In this document: one piece after another, positions 45,528 through 56,393 of the stretch | How the letters are laid out: the number at the start of each line of letters is the position of its first letter | How positions within the stretch are numbered: the stretch's first letter is position 1 | DNA from: Caballeronia pedi | GTDB taxonomy: Bacteria; Pseudomonadota; Gammaproteobacteria; Burkholderiales; Burkholderiaceae | Length of the DNA: 64,000 nt | Direction of reading: 5' to 3' | Assembly (NCBI RefSeq): GCF_001544915.2 | Contig: NZ_FCOE02000005.1 | Location: 310,001-374,000, forward strand | The notes under the pieces: model-generated | Databases searched by the model: none | The model's input: the letters and a program-made list of their open reading frames with translations, nothing else | What the model was told of the DNA's origin: nothing | Translations under genes and position numbers: made by a program

Positions 45528-47234
45528 CTAGTCGGCCTTACTGGTCTGCCGCAGCTCCGGAAAATCCTCTTCCCAGAACTCGAACTCGCCGCGCGCGCCG
45601 TCCTGCGTGCGCGCGATTTCCTGTCGGCGCAGATCGACGCGGCGGATCTTGCCCGAGATCGTCTTCGGCAACTCCGCGAATTCGAGGCGGCGAATGCGCT
45701 TGTACGGCGCGAGCCGCTCGCGCGAGAACGCGAACACGCTCTTCGCGAGTTCAGGGCCGATCGAATAGCCGTGGCGCAGCGTGACGAACGCCTTCGGCAC
45801 CGAAAGACGCAGCGGATCGGGGCTCGGCACGACGGCTGCTTCCGCGATCGCTTCGTGCTCGATCAGCACGCTCTCCAGCTCGAACGGGCTCAACCGGTAA
45901 TCCGACGACTTGAACACGTCGTCCGCCCGGCCCACATAGACGAAATAGCCATCCGCGCCGCACGCCGCGACATCCGAGGTGCGATAGAAGCCGCCGCGCA
46001 TCGCGTTCTCGGTGGCCTTCGGGTTGTCGGCGTAACCGGTCATCAGGCCGAGCGGCGGCGGATCGAGCGCGAGCGCGATCTCGCCCTCCTCCGCCGGATT
46101 GCCGTCCGGATCGAGCAGCGCCACGCGATAACCCGGCAGCGGACGGCCCATCGAGCCCGGCACGAGCCGCTGGCCCGGCGTGTTGGCGATCTGCGCGGTG
46201 GTTTCGGTCTGGCCGTAGCCATCGCGGATCGGCACGCCCCACGCGGCCTGCACGCGCTCGACGACTTCGGGATTGAGCGGCTCGCCCGCGCCGACGATCT
46301 CGCGCAGCTTCACCTCGTACGATGCCAGCGGCTCCTGCACGAGCATGCGCCACACGGTCGGCGGCGCGCAGAGCGTCGTGACGTCGTGCTTCACGAGCAC
46401 ATCGAGCGTGCGGGCGGCATCGAAACGGCTGAAGTTGTAGATGAACACGCATGCCTGCGCGTTCCACGGCGCGAAGAAACAGCTCCACGCGTGTTTCGCC
46501 CAGCCAGGCGAGCTGATGTTCCAGTGCACGTCGCCGGGCTGCAGGCCGATCCAGTACATCGTCGACAAATGGCCGACCGGATAGCTCTGATGCGTATGCG
46601 CGACGAGCTTCGGCTTCGACGTCGTCCCCGACGTGAAGTAGAGCAGATACGGATCGTTCGCATTCGTTTCGGCATCCGGAGCGAAATCGGATGATGCATC
46701 GTAAGCGGTCTCGTACGCGAGCCAGTCGCCCTGCGCGCCGCCCACGGCGATGCGCAATCCCGGCATGTCGATGCCGTCGAACTTCTGTGTCTCCGCCGCA
46801 TCGACGATCACATGCTGCACGCCGCCGAGCGCGATACGGTCGCGCAGGTCGGCGGGTGCGAGTTGCGTCGTCGCGGGCAGGACGATCGCGCCGAGCTTCA
46901 TCGCGGCGAGCATCGTTTCCCATAGCTCGACGCGGTTCGGCAGCATCAGCAGAATGCGCTCGCCGCGCTTCACATTCAGGCCGCGCAAATGATTCGCGAC
47001 GCGCGCCGAACGCTCGCTCATCTGCGCGAACGACAGGCGCGTCTCGCCGCCGCCTTCGTTGACGATATGCAGCGCGGGTGCATCGTTGCCGCGCGCCATC
47101 GGATCGAAATAATCGAGCGCCCAGTTGAAGCGGTCGAGCGACGGCCACTTGAACTCGCGATACGCGGTGTCGTAATCCGTGCGATGCGCAAACAGAAAGT
47201 CTCGCGCTTCGATGAAGCTGCTGGCGTCGTTCAT
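45528..47234 (-). CDS. AMP-forming acyl-CoA synthetase
   Basis: The 568-residue ligase activates a carboxylic acid through an acyl-AMP. Motifs: the phosphate loop YFTSGTTSKPKLVAHTH, GYGQTETTAQIANTP, YVGRADDVFKSSDYRLSP and the C-terminal catalytic Lys in LPKTISGKIRRVDLR. Its type is close to medium-chain and aromatic acyl-CoA ligases. Between acyl-CoA dehydrogenase and HIBCH-like genes it is likely to activate a short branched acid such as isobutyrate. GGAG precedes the start; 13 bases separate it from the hydrolase gene. Confidence 0.9.
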   Translation of the reverse strand: MNDASSFIEARDFLFAHRTDYDTAYREFKWPSLDRFNWALDYFDPMARGNDAPALHIVNEGGGETRLSFAQMSERSARVANHLRGLNVKRGERILLMLPNRVELWETMLAAMKLGAIVLPATTQLAPADLRDRIALGGVQHVIVDAAETQKFDGIDMPGLRIAVGGAQGDWLAYETAYDASSDFAPDAETNANDPYLLYFTSGTTSKPKLVAHTHQSYPVGHLSTMYWIGLQPGDVHWNISSPGWAKHAWSCFFAPWNAQACVFIYNFSRFDAARTLDVLVKHDVTTLCAPPTVWRMLVQEPLASYEVKLREIVGAGEPLNPEVVERVQAAWGVPIRDGYGQTETTAQIANTPGQRLVPGSMGRPLPGYRVALLDPDGNPAEEGEIALALDPPPLGLMTGYADNPKATENAMRGGFYRTSDVAACGADGYFVYVGRADDVFKSSDYRLSPFELESVLIEHEAIAEAAVVPSPDPLRLSVPKAFVTLRHGYSIGPELAKSVFAFSRERLAPYKRIRRLEFAELPKTISGKIRRVDLRRQEIARTQDGARGEFEFWEEDFPELRQTSKAD

Positions 47235-47262
47235 TGCGTCTCCGTGTATTTTTTTAGCGCTG

Positions 47263-48399
47263 TCAAACGTTGCGCGCGATCACCATGCGCTGCACTTCGC
47301 TCGTGCCTTCATAAATCTGCGTGATGCGCGCATCGCGATAATGACGCTCCACCGGATAATCCTGCAAATAACCGTAGCCGCCGTGAATCTGGATCGCATC
47401 CGAACATACGCGTTCGGCCATTTCCGACGCATACAGCTTCGCCTGCGACGCCTCCGACAGACACGCGATGCCTTCCGTGCGCATGCGCGCCGCGTGATGA
47501 ATCAGGAGGCGCGCGGCGTTGATCTGCGTCTGCATGTCGGCGAGCATGTTCGCGACCGACTGATGCTCGTGGATCGGCTTGCCGAACTGCACGCGCTCTC
47601 TTGCATACGCGCGTGCCGCATCGAAGGCCGCGCGCGCGATGCCGAGCGCCTGCGCCGCGATGCCGATGCGCCCGCCTTCCAGATTCGACAACGCGATCTT
47701 CAGACCCTCGCCGCGCTTGCCGAGCAGATTCGCAGCGGGGATCGCGCAATCGTCGAAGGTGATCGGGCAGGTGTCGGAGGCGCGGATGCCGAGTTTGTGC
47801 TCCGGCGCGCCGACATTGAAGCCGGGCGTATCCGTCGGCACGATGAACGCCGAAATGCCGCGCTTGCCGAGATCGGGATCGGTGACGGCGAAGACGATCG
47901 CCACGCCCGCGCGCTTGCCGTTCGTGACGAACTGCTTGCTGCCGGAGAGAACCCACTGACCGTCCTTCTCGACGGCGCGCACGCGCAGATTGTTCGCCTC
48001 CGAGCCCGCCTGCGGCTCGGTCAGGCAGAACGCCCCGATGATCTCGCCACTCGCGAGCCGCGGCAGCCATTCGGCTTTCTGCGCGTCGGTGCCGTACGCG
48101 AGGATCGGCCCGCAGCCGACGGAGTTGTGCACGCTCATCAGCGTCGCGCACGAGGCGCAGCCGGCGGCGATTTCTTCCATCGCGAGCGCGTAGGCGGTGT
48201 AGTCGCTGAACGTGCCGCCGAGTTCGGCAGGCACGATCATGCCGAGCAGGCCGAGCTCGCCCAGTTGCCGCACGACGGCGTCGGGGATCGCGCCGTCCTT
48301 GTCCCACTGGCCTGCGCCTGGCGCGAGCACTTCGGTTGCGAACTGGCGAGCCGCGTCGCGGATCATGCGCTGCTCTTCGGTGAGAAATGCGTCGATCAT
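47263..48399 (-). CDS. Acyl-CoA dehydrogenase (isobutyryl-CoA type)
   Basis: The 378-residue flavoprotein introduces a 2,3-double bond into an acyl-CoA. The FAD and substrate motifs are present: [48 protein letters not shown] and the catalytic Glu in [18 protein letters not shown]. This is the short/branched-chain form. It is the first gene of the operon with the ligase and HIBCH-like genes and is divergent from an AraC regulator. The start at 48399 is used because the conserved [15 protein letters not shown] begins there. Confidence 0.92.
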   Translation of the reverse strand: MIDAFLTEEQRMIRDAARQFATEVLAPGAGQWDKDGAIPDAVVRQLGELGLLGMIVPAELGGTFSDYTAYALAMEEIAAGCASCATLMSVHNSVGCGPILAYGTDAQKAEWLPRLASGEIIGAFCLTEPQAGSEANNLRVRAVEKDGQWVLSGSKQFVTNGKRAGVAIVFAVTDPDLGKRGISAFIVPTDTPGFNVGAPEHKLGIRASDTCPITFDDCAIPAANLLGKRGEGLKIALSNLEGGRIGIAAQALGIARAAFDAARAYARERVQFGKPIHEHQSVANMLADMQTQINAARLLIHHAARMRTEGIACLSEASQAKLYASEMAERVCSDAIQIHGGYGYLQDYPVERHYRDARITQIYEGTSEVQRMVIARNV

Positions 48400-48539
48400 G
48401 TTTCGATTTCGGTGATTAGGGCTGGGCGGCGAGCCTCGCGGCATCGATCGTTTAAACTTTCTGGCCGCCGCATGCCCGGTCGATGAGGCGCGCGTGGGCC
48501 GGCTCAGCACGAGTCTAGGCAATCGCCGGACGTTAGCCG

Positions 48540-49604
48540 ATGCCCAAAACGATCACGCTAACTGAGCGCTTTGGCCACCTAGTGACAACCCCAAGTCCGA
48601 AAAAGAAGATCGAGCGCGACTCGATTTCCGTCAGTCTCGTCGAGGCAGCGTTGCATTGCGCCGAGGCGCGCGGCGTCGCGCGCGAGAGCTTGCTGGCCGC
48701 GGCGGGCATCGCGCCGGCGACGCTCGAATCGCCGCGCGCGCGCGTGTCGCCGGTGCAGTACGGCAAGCTGTGGAACGCCACCGCCGATGCCCTCGACGAC
48801 GAATTCTTCGGCCAGGACGCCCACCCGATGCGGCGTGGCAGCTTCGTGCTGCTGTGCCACGCCGCGCTGTCCTCGCGCGACGGCGGGCAGGCGCTGGCGC
48901 GCATCGCGGGCTTCATGCGGCTCGTGCTCGACGAACTGAGCTTCGAGCCCGACATCGACGAAAAGCGCGTGCGCATCTGGCTCGATGACAAGGGCGCGCA
49001 GAAGTCCATGTTCGCCTACGCGACGGGTTTCATTCTTGTGTATGGGCTGCTGTGCTGGCTGGTCGGGCGGCGCATTCCAGTGCTCGCCGCGCATCTGCGC
49101 TGCGCCGAGCCCGCTGCCCGCGACGAATATCGGCTAATGTTCTGCGATGACCTGCGTTTCGACGCGCCGCGTTCGTTCGTCGACTTGTCCGCGGACTGCG
49201 CGACGCTGCCGGTCGTGCAGACGCCCGCGACGCTCAGGCGCTTCCTGAAGGACGCACCGGCGAATTTCATCGTGAAATATCGCAATCCGGACTCGCTCGC
49301 GGCGCGTATCCGGACGCGTCTGCGGCAGACCGCGCCGACCGACTGGCCCGAAGCCGAGAGCATCGCGGCGGCGCTGAACATGGCGGAAGCGACTTTGAGG
49401 CGGCGGCTGAAGCAGGAAGGGCTGACCTATCAGACGATCAAGGACGCGCTCAGACGCGATCTCGCGATCGCCCGTCTCGCCCACACGCAGCAGACCATTC
49501 CGCAGATCGCCGATGCGCTCGGCTTCGCGGAACCGAGCGCGTTTCGCCGCGCGTTCCGAAAGTGGACGGGCGTGCGCCCCGCGGACTACCGCCGGGAGGG
49601 CTGA
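48540..49604 (+). CDS. AraC-family regulator of the acyl-CoA operon
   Basis: The 354-residue protein has an N-terminal arabinose-binding-like ligand domain (about residues 30-210) and a C-terminal double helix-turn-helix ([20 protein letters not shown] and [20 protein letters not shown]). This architecture is that of OruR/MmsR-like regulators. It is divergent from the acyl-CoA dehydrogenase gene across about 140 bases, so it probably activates that operon in response to a branched-chain acid or its CoA ester. Confidence 0.9.
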   Translation: MPKTITLTERFGHLVTTPSPKKKIERDSISVSLVEAALHCAEARGVARESLLAAAGIAPATLESPRARVSPVQYGKLWNATADALDDEFFGQDAHPMRRGSFVLLCHAALSSRDGGQALARIAGFMRLVLDELSFEPDIDEKRVRIWLDDKGAQKSMFAYATGFILVYGLLCWLVGRRIPVLAAHLRCAEPAARDEYRLMFCDDLRFDAPRSFVDLSADCATLPVVQTPATLRRFLKDAPANFIVKYRNPDSLAARIRTRLRQTAPTDWPEAESIAAALNMAEATLRRRLKQEGLTYQTIKDALRRDLAIARLAHTQQTIPQIADALGFAEPSAFRRAFRKWTGVRPADYRREG

Positions 49605-49667
49605 CTGCGCGGGCGCATCGACGCTGCTATATTGAATTGACCATGACTTTGCATCACGGAGTGCATC

Positions 49668-49829
49668 ATGACGAAAGCCAGCCGGGATGAACGTCCGAAG
49701 CAGGATCAGCCGAAACCGGATAGCGAAGAGGACTTGCTCGACGAAGCGCTGGAAGAAACCTTTCCCGCGAGCGATCCGATCGCCGTGCATCCGGAGCCGG
49801 ACCTCCCGAAGGACGGCAAGAAAAAGTAG
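49668..49829 (+). CDS. Small conserved acidic protein with an ETFPASDP motif
   Basis: The 53-residue product starts behind GGAG. It is highly charged, with a central helix ending in LLDEALEETFPASDPIAVHP, a motif I recall in many small proteobacterial proteins of unknown function. Its stop codon abuts the stop of the convergent gene at 49830. Confidence 0.7.
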   Translation: MTKASRDERPKQDQPKPDSEEDLLDEALEETFPASDPIAVHPEPDLPKDGKKK

Positions 49830-50501
49830 TTATTCGCCCGCCTCGGGCTCGTCCGGGCTCGACAGCAGCACCACCAGCTTCTCGACATGCTGATGTAAAA
49901 GCTTCACGTGCTTGTCGATCTGTTCGAGACGGCCGGTCAGGTCGGCCTTCGCCGCCTCGCTCATCCGATCAGAAGCGATCAGATCGTCCACCTTCGGCTG
50001 CATCGCGTCGACCTGCAGCAGGCCGAGCTGGCGCTCCAGCCGGCGCAAATCCTGTGAAAGCAGTTCGCGATTCTTGCGGAAAAGCAGATCGCGGCGATTG
50101 ACCTCGGCCTGTTGCTGGGCGAGATCGGCGACACGGCGCGTCGCTTCCGTCTGCGACAACAGCGGCTCCGGGCCGCGCAGCACCGAGCGCTTCGGCGCAG
50201 GATGCGCCGTGCCGCGAAATACCGCCATCGGCGTTTCCTCGTCGATGGCGCGCTGCACGTCGCGCGGGACTTCGCTCGCGGCGCGGCGCTCGTCCATCCA
50301 GTGCGGCGGCAGGCCGGTCACGAGTTCGATGCCGCGCACGAATTCCTCATTGAAATCGCGTTGGCCCGCGACGATCAGCTTCATGAACGTCGGCGAGAAA
50401 TTCATCATGCGCGCGAGGCGTCCGGCGCCTCCAGGCGTTCCGACCAGAACATTCAGGTTGGACCGCCAGACAACGAACAGCGTTTCGTCGAAATCTTCCA
50501 T
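49830..50501 (-). CDS. Cytoplasmic helical protein with a possible helix-turn-helix
   Basis: The 223-residue product begins with a helical segment (GRLARMMNFSPTFMKLIVAG, about residues 24-43, then EEFVRGIELVTGLPPHWMD) that resembles the XRE-type repressor fold. From about residue 120 it is a long coiled coil (ATRRVADLAQQQAEVNRRDL and following). A DNA-binding role is possible but not certain. TGGAGCC precedes the start at 50501; a longer frame to 50660 has no such site. It is convergent with the small acidic protein gene. Confidence 0.65.
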   Translation of the reverse strand: MEDFDETLFVVWRSNLNVLVGTPGGAGRLARMMNFSPTFMKLIVAGQRDFNEEFVRGIELVTGLPPHWMDERRAASEVPRDVQRAIDEETPMAVFRGTAHPAPKRSVLRGPEPLLSQTEATRRVADLAQQQAEVNRRDLLFRKNRELLSQDLRRLERQLGLLQVDAMQPKVDDLIASDRMSEAAKADLTGRLEQIDKHVKLLHQHVEKLVVLLSSPDEPEAGE

Positions 50502-50744
50502 GAACAGGCTCCAGGCAGACCGGCGCGCCCGATTGTGCGCGCCGGCGTTGCGCGCGCGAAATCCGCGCGCATGCATATCCGGTTCCCGAATATCGCTGCG
50601 CACCTCGACCGGTGCGCCGTCCACATACCGCATAAAACACCATACTAACGTCGTCGGCAAGCCTGGCGGACAACAGCGTGTCCGCCGATGGCGCGCGCGC
50701 GACAGAACGCCTGCGTCGACACGGCGCGCGCGCGGCCAGCCGGC

Positions 50745-52040
50745 TTACGGCTCGTTGCGCAGATACCCTTCCTTGGAAGGATCGAGCATCCGCCACGAAA
50801 CGATGAGCGAGATCGCGCACATCGCCGTCACGTACCAGAAAAACGTCGACTCGCTGCCGACTGACTTCAGCTTCAGCGCGACGAATTCCGCCGAGCCGCC
50901 GAACACCGCGTTGGCGACCGCATACGACAGGCCGACGCCCAGCGCGCGCACTTCCGGCGGGAACATTTCCGCCTTGATGAGGCCGCTGATCGACGTATAG
51001 AAGCTGACGATCGCGAGCGCGATCACCACCAGCACGAACGCCATGACCGGGCTCGTCACGCTGGAGAGCGCGTGCAGCAGCGGCACCGTGCAGAGGGTGG
51101 CGAGCGCGCCGAACCACAGCATCGATGCGCGGCGGCCGATGCGGTCCGACAGCGCGCCGAACAGCGGCTGCAGCAGCATGTAGACGAACAGCGCGGCGGT
51201 CATCACGTTGCTGGCGGTCTTCGCGTGCATGCCCGCCGTGTTGACCAGATACTTCTGCATGTAGGTCGTGAACGTGTAGAAAATCAGCGAGCCGCCCGCC
51301 GTGAAGCCCACCACGGTCATGAACGCGCCCTTGTGCTGCATCAGGCCGGCGAGCGTGCCCGCTTCCTTGCGATCGCGCGTTGCGGCGGTCGACGTTTCCT
51401 CGAGCGAGCGTCGCAGATACAGCGAAACCAGCGCCGCGCACGCGCCGATGAAAAACGGAATGCGCCAGCCCCACGCCTTCAGTTCTTCCGTCGACAGGAA
51501 CATTTGCAGGATCACGAGCACGAGCAGCGCGGCGAGCTGGCCGCCGATCAGCGTCACGTACTGGAACGACGCGAAAAAGCCGCGCCGGCCGCGCAGCGCC
51601 ACTTCACTCATGTAGGTGGCGCTGGTGCCGTACTCGCCGCCCACCGACAAGCCCTGGAACAGGCGCGCGATCAGCAGCAGGAACGGCGCCCACGCGCCGA
51701 TCGACGAATAAGTCGGCAGGAACGTGATGACGAGCGAGCCGCCGCACATCATCAGCACGGAGATCATCATCGCGTTACGGCGGCCGTGCTTGTCGGCGAT
51801 ACGGCCGAACAGCCAGCCGCCGATCGGGCGCATCAGGAAGCCCGCCGCGAACACGCCCGCGGTGTTCAGCAACTGAACCGTCGGGTCGCCGCCCGGGAAG
51901 AACGCCGCCGAGAAATACAGCGCGAGGAACGAGTAGATATAGAAATCGAACCACTCGACGAGATTGCCCGACGAGGCGCCGACGATCGCGAAAACGCGGC
52001 GCCGGGTGTCCTCGGGGGTATAAGCGGGAATGTCGGTCAT
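50745..52040 (-). CDS. MHS-family major facilitator transporter (dicarboxylate/2-oxoglutarate type)
   Basis: The 431-residue membrane protein has twelve helices and the MHS signatures: [20 protein letters not shown] near the N-terminus, [16 protein letters not shown] in loop 2-3, [19 protein letters not shown], and [16 protein letters not shown] in loop 8-9. It resembles KgtP and ShiA, proton symporters of organic acids. The substrate cannot be fixed from sequence. The start at 52040 is used because the conserved N-terminus begins there. Confidence 0.9.
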   Translation of the reverse strand: MTDIPAYTPEDTRRRVFAIVGASSGNLVEWFDFYIYSFLALYFSAAFFPGGDPTVQLLNTAGVFAAGFLMRPIGGWLFGRIADKHGRRNAMMISVLMMCGGSLVITFLPTYSSIGAWAPFLLLIARLFQGLSVGGEYGTSATYMSEVALRGRRGFFASFQYVTLIGGQLAALLVLVILQMFLSTEELKAWGWRIPFFIGACAALVSLYLRRSLEETSTAATRDRKEAGTLAGLMQHKGAFMTVVGFTAGGSLIFYTFTTYMQKYLVNTAGMHAKTASNVMTAALFVYMLLQPLFGALSDRIGRRASMLWFGALATLCTVPLLHALSSVTSPVMAFVLVVIALAIVSFYTSISGLIKAEMFPPEVRALGVGLSYAVANAVFGGSAEFVALKLKSVGSESTFFWYVTAMCAISLIVSWRMLDPSKEGYLRNEP

Positions 52041-52393
52041 ATTGTTCTGAGCTCTTTGGTCACGGGCTGGGTGGCATGTGCCGGGGCGCGTGACCCCGGC
52101 TCGGGCGCTCTTGGCGGCGTTCGGGCGCAAGTTTATACGAGGGTTCGGACGAAAGCGCGCGATCGTGGCGTGCGAAAGACGGCGCGCCGCAGTCGGGAAA
52201 ACCGCGTTGCCGCGCGCTCGCGCCGCCTGCGCCGAAGCGCACGAACGCGTGCTCAGGCTTGTCGCAGAAGCGTTCGCCGGCCTTGCTGCCGGGCTGTGAA
52301 AGTGTCCGACGCGATCGCTCGATTAGTCTGTCCGTGTTGCGTAGGTAATTACCCTTAAGAGGGATTTTGTCGACTATTTATCGATAAAGTCTC
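52041..52393. other. Divergent intergenic region between MHS transporter and DUF2891 genes
   Basis: No gene is supported. Two perfect palindromes lie close to the DUF2891 start: GGTAATTACC at 52344-52353 and TTTATCGATAAA at 52377-52388; either could be an operator. A 6-bp stem CCGGGG/CCCCGG is at 52081-52099. Confidence 0.5.
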
Positions 52394-53446
52394 ATGACCA
52401 CGATTCGTATCGACGAGAACCGCATGAATTCGCATCAACCGATCATCCTTGACGCCGCGCTCGCGTCGAAGTTCGCGCGGGTCGCGCTCGGCCACCTGAC
52501 GCGCGAATATCCGAACAAGCTCGATCACGTCATGGCGGCCGAGGCCGATGTGCAGAGCCCGCGCGCGCTGCATCCGATCTTCTATGGCAGCTTCGACTGG
52601 CATTCGTGCGTGCACGGCTACTGGCTCATCGCGCGGCTTTATGATCGCTTTCCCGATTTGCCGAAAGCGCCGCGCATTCGCGCCGTGATCGACGCGCATT
52701 TCACCGACGCGAACGTCGCGGCCGAAGTCGCATATCTGCGGCGCCCCGCCGCGCGCGGCTTCGAACGCCCGTACGGCTGGGCGTGGCTGCTCGCGCTCGC
52801 GGGTCAGTTGCACTCGATGCAATCCGCCGACGGCGCACGCTGGGCCCGCACGCTCCAGCCGCTCGCCGACGCGTTCGTCGCGCGCTTCGAGGAATTCCTG
52901 CCGAAGTCGACCTATCCGCTCAGGGTCGGCACGCATTTCAACATGGCGTTCGCGCTGACGCTGGCGACCGGCTACGCGCGCGTCGTGCGGAATGCGGCGT
53001 TCGAGCGCCTGCTCGCGGAGACGGCGTTGCGCTGGTTCGAGAAGGACGAAGGCTGTCAGGCGTGGGAGCCGGCGGGCGACGAGTTCCTGTCGCCATCGCT
53101 GATGGAAGCCGTGCTGATGCGCCACGTGCTGCCGGGCGAGCGCTTCGTCGGCTGGTTCGACCGGTTTCTGCCGCGCATCGCCGCGCGTGAGCCCGCGACG
53201 CTCTTCGCACCCGCCACGGTCACCGACCGCAGCGACGGCAAGCTCGCGCACCTCGACGGCCTGAACCTGAGCCGCGCGTGGTGCCAGCGCACGATCGCGC
53301 GGGCGCTGCCGGCGGGCGATGCGCGCATCGCGGTGCTCGAAGCGGCCGCGCACGAACATCTGGCGTCGGGCATCGCGCATGTCGCGGGCGATTACATGGG
53401 CGAGCACTGGCTCGCGACCTTCGCGCTGCTGGCGCTGGAAGCCTGA
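52394..53446 (+). CDS. DUF2891 family protein
   Basis: The 350-residue cytoplasmic protein matches DUF2891: HLTREYPNKLDHVMAAEAD, HPIFYGSFDWHSCVHGYWLI and RPYGWAWLLALAGQLHSM, and a late DGLNLSRAWCQRTIARAL. The all-helical pattern of Trp and His residues suggests an alpha/alpha-toroid enzyme, but no activity is known. An in-frame ATG at 52424 with GAGAA before it is an alternative start. It converges on the YnfA-like gene. Confidence 0.85.
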   Translation: MTTIRIDENRMNSHQPIILDAALASKFARVALGHLTREYPNKLDHVMAAEADVQSPRALHPIFYGSFDWHSCVHGYWLIARLYDRFPDLPKAPRIRAVIDAHFTDANVAAEVAYLRRPAARGFERPYGWAWLLALAGQLHSMQSADGARWARTLQPLADAFVARFEEFLPKSTYPLRVGTHFNMAFALTLATGYARVVRNAAFERLLAETALRWFEKDEGCQAWEPAGDEFLSPSLMEAVLMRHVLPGERFVGWFDRFLPRIAAREPATLFAPATVTDRSDGKLAHLDGLNLSRAWCQRTIARALPAGDARIAVLEAAAHEHLASGIAHVAGDYMGEHWLATFALLALEA

Positions 53447-53452
53447 AACGTC

Positions 53453-53773
53453 TCACACGCGCGGCTGAAACGCGATCACGCTCATGCCGATGAGCGCGAT
53501 CACCGCGCCCGCGAGATCCCACGCCGTCGGCCTGATGCGGTCGACGGCCCAGAGCCACGCGATCGCCACGCCGATATACACGCCGCCATACGCCGCATAG
53601 ATTCGCCCCGCTGCGGTGTCGTGCAGCGTCAGCAGCCACGCGAACAGCGCGAGCGACAGCGCGCCCGGCACGACGAGCCACGGCGAGCCGCCCTCCTTGA
53701 GCCATCGATAGGGGAAGTAACAGCCGGCGATCTCGGCGACCGCCGTAATGACGTAGAGCGCGAATGTTTTCAT
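53453..53773 (-). CDS. YnfA/UPF0060 family small membrane protein
   Basis: The 106-residue protein has four hydrophobic helices and the YnfA pattern: [40 protein letters not shown] and [15 protein letters not shown]. YnfA proteins resemble small multidrug resistance exporters, and some work as efflux pumps. The length is the family's. An in-frame start at 53782 is possible, but family members begin close to MKT. It is divergent from a MATE gene with a 39-base gap. Confidence 0.9.
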   Translation of the reverse strand: MKTFALYVITAVAEIAGCYFPYRWLKEGGSPWLVVPGALSLALFAWLLTLHDTAAGRIYAAYGGVYIGVAIAWLWAVDRIRPTAWDLAGAVIALIGMSVIAFQPRV

Positions 53774-53812
53774 GACGCGCATTATCGACGCTGGTCTGGA
53801 GTTGCGTGGACA

Positions 53813-55213
53813 ATGACGCCCTTGTCACGAACCATCGGCCCGAACACCTTGCAGACGCCCCCACCCAACGATTCGACCGATCACACCGCGCTGCCCGTGC
53901 ACTGGCACAAGCGCGTACTGACGCTCGCCTTCCCGATCGTCCTCGCGAACCTCACGCAACCGATTCTCGGCGCCGTCGACACGGCCGTCGCCGGGCATCT
54001 CGACGGACCGCAGTATCTCGGCGGCGTCGCGCTCGGCGGGCTCGTGTTCAGCTTCGTGTTCTGGGGCTTCGGCTTCCTGCGCATGGGCACGACGGGCCTC
54101 GTCGCGCAGGCGTTCGGCGCACGTGACGGCGGCGCCTTGCGCGCCAGCCTGCTGCGCGCGCTGCTGCTCGCGCTCGCGATCGGCGCGGCCGTGCTGGCGC
54201 TGCAAGTGCCGATCATCCGCTATGCGCTCGTCGCGCTGGGCGGCAGCGCCGCCGTGCAGGACACCGCGAGCGCGTATTGTCATGCGCGCATCTGGGCCGC
54301 GCCGTTCGCGCTCGGCAATTACGTCGTGCTCGGCTATCTGCTCGGCTGCCAGCGCGTGCGGCTCGCGCTCGTCACGCAGATCGTCATCAATCTGGTGAAC
54401 ATCGTCGCGGTGCTGCTTTTCGTGTATCGCTTCGGCTGGGGTATCGCCGGGATCGGCGCGGCGACCGCGTTCGCCGATTTCTGCGGCTTCGTGCTCGGCC
54501 TCGCGATCCTGTGGCATCAGCGGCCGCGCGGACTCGGGCCGCTCGCGCCGCGTTCGCTGCTCGATGCGCGCGCGCTCAGGCGGCTGGTCGCGATCAACCG
54601 CGACATCTTCATTCGCACGATCTGCCTGCTCGGCTCGTACGGCTGGTTCGCGCATCTCGGCGCGCGCGAGGGCGATGCGGTGCTCGCCGCGAACGCCGTG
54701 CTCCTGAACTTCCAGACCTTCATGGCGTTCGGGCTCGACGGCTTCGCGCACGCCGCCGAGGCGCTCGTGGGCGCGGCAGCCGGCGCGCGCGACCGTTACG
54801 CGTTCCGTCAGGCCGTGAAGATCACGATGTTCTGGTCGGCGATCGGTGCGGCCGGCTTTTCGATCGTCTACTGGATCGGCGGCGAATGGATCATCGGCGG
54901 ACTGACCGATCAGGCCGTCGTGCACGCGACGGCGATGCGTTATCTGCCGTGGGCCGCGATCCTGCCGCTGGCGTCCGTCGCAGGCTTTTTGCTCGATGGC
55001 GTGTTCATCGGCGCGACGCGCACGCACGAGCTGATGAAGGCGATGGCCGTCTCGCTCGCGGTGTTTCTGCTTGCCGCGTGGGCGCTTGCGGGATCGCTCG
55101 GCAATCACGGATTGTGGCTGGCGTTGACTCTTTTCATGGTCGCGCGCGGCGTCACGCTGGCGGTGCAGGTGCCGGCGATCGAGCGCGCGGCGTGCGCGCC
55201 CGACGCGCGCTGA
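53813..55213 (+). CDS. MATE-family efflux transporter (DinF-like)
   Basis: The 466-residue membrane protein has about twelve helices and MATE features: [20 protein letters not shown] at the start of helix 1-2, [20 protein letters not shown], and the repeated half with [20 protein letters not shown]. The DinF branch fits best. These pumps move cationic drugs out in exchange for protons or sodium. The ATG at 53813 starts just after the divergent YnfA gene, leaving no room for a long promoter. Confidence 0.9.
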   Translation: MTPLSRTIGPNTLQTPPPNDSTDHTALPVHWHKRVLTLAFPIVLANLTQPILGAVDTAVAGHLDGPQYLGGVALGGLVFSFVFWGFGFLRMGTTGLVAQAFGARDGGALRASLLRALLLALAIGAAVLALQVPIIRYALVALGGSAAVQDTASAYCHARIWAAPFALGNYVVLGYLLGCQRVRLALVTQIVINLVNIVAVLLFVYRFGWGIAGIGAATAFADFCGFVLGLAILWHQRPRGLGPLAPRSLLDARALRRLVAINRDIFIRTICLLGSYGWFAHLGAREGDAVLAANAVLLNFQTFMAFGLDGFAHAAEALVGAAAGARDRYAFRQAVKITMFWSAIGAAGFSIVYWIGGEWIIGGLTDQAVVHATAMRYLPWAAILPLASVAGFLLDGVFIGATRTHELMKAMAVSLAVFLLAAWALAGSLGNHGLWLALTLFMVARGVTLAVQVPAIERAACAPDAR

Positions 55214-55214
55214 T

Positions 55215-56276
55215 TCACTGCGTGTTCGGTTTCAGGGCGGCGAGGCCATCGAGCAGCGCCTTGTGGAATGCGGCCGGGTCCTGCATCTGCGGCGCGTGGC
55301 CGAGTTCCGGAAACTCGACGAGCTTCGCGCCTTCGATACGCTCCTTCGCGAGTTTCGCGAGATCGGGATAGCGGCCGAGCGTCGGACGAATCTCCGGCGG
55401 CGCGAAGTCCTTGCCGATCGCGGTGTTGTCCTTGTCGCCGATGAGCAGCAGCGTCGGCGTTTTCAGTTGATCGAACTCGTAGACGACTGGCTGCGTGTAG
55501 ATCATGTCGTACAGCAGCGCCGAATTCCACGCCACGATGTCCTTGCCCGGCCCGCGATACATGCCCGCCAGCATCTGCACCCACGGTTCATAGTCGGCGC
55601 GCCACTGCCCCGCGTAATACGTGTTCGTCTCGTAGCGGCGAATGCCGTCGGCGCTCGTTTTCAGTTCGCGCGCGTACCAGTCGTCGATCGAGATCGACGG
55701 CACGCCCTTCGCCTTCCAGTCTTCGAGACCGATCGGATTGACGAGCACGAGTTGCTCCGTCTCGCGCGGGTACATGAGCGCGTAGCGCACGGCGAGCATG
55801 CCGCCCGTCGAATGCGCGATGAGCGTCGCGCGCGATACGCCGAGCGCGGCGAGCAACGCATGCGTGTTGCGCGCGAGCTGCTGGAAGCTGTACTGGTAGC
55901 GCGCGGGCTTTGTCGACATGCAAAAGCCGATCTGATCCGGCGCGATCACGCGATAGCCCGCATCGGTCAAGGTCTCGATGGTCTGCTTCCACGTCGCCGA
56001 ACAGAAGTTCTTGCCGTGCAGGAGCACTGCGGTGCGGCCGTTCGGGTGCGGCGGATGCACATCCATATAAGCCATCCGCACCACCTGCCGCTGCGACGTG
56101 AGCGCGAAACGCGCGACCGGATACGGATACTCGAAACCCTGCAACTCGGGACCGTAGGCGGGACCATCGCTGGCGGGTTGCGTGGCGTCCTCGGCTTGCG
56201 CATGACAGGCGAAAAACATCGCGAACGACAACGCCAGGGATCGAACGACGGATGGCTTGCTACGCACAAGGTTCAT
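55215..56276 (-). CDS. Exported alpha/beta hydrolase (serine type)
   Basis: The 353-residue protein has a signal peptide (cleavage near CHAQA) and an alpha/beta hydrolase core: VLLHGKNFCSATW (oxyanion), IAPDQIGFCMSTKP, the nucleophile in LIAHSTGGMLA (Ser rather than Asp), an Asp in LLIGDKDNTAIG, and a late His in FPELGHAPQMQ. Both AHSTGG and the large cap fit lipase/esterase or meta-cleavage-type hydrolases; the substrate is unknown. It ends two bases from the convergent MATE stop. Confidence 0.87.
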   Translation of the reverse strand: MNLVRSKPSVVRSLALSFAMFFACHAQAEDATQPASDGPAYGPELQGFEYPYPVARFALTSQRQVVRMAYMDVHPPHPNGRTAVLLHGKNFCSATWKQTIETLTDAGYRVIAPDQIGFCMSTKPARYQYSFQQLARNTHALLAALGVSRATLIAHSTGGMLAVRYALMYPRETEQLVLVNPIGLEDWKAKGVPSISIDDWYARELKTSADGIRRYETNTYYAGQWRADYEPWVQMLAGMYRGPGKDIVAWNSALLYDMIYTQPVVYEFDQLKTPTLLLIGDKDNTAIGKDFAPPEIRPTLGRYPDLAKLAKERIEGAKLVEFPELGHAPQMQDPAAFHKALLDGLAALKPNTQ

Positions 56277-56393
56277 ATGAGATTTCGAGATGACGTCGGC
56301 CGACGCATTCTAGCGCGCCTGAATTTCACGCGTGTCCGGGCGCTCGCAGCGCTTATACTTTGCGCCCCGATCGTCTCGAGGACTTTCCACAGC

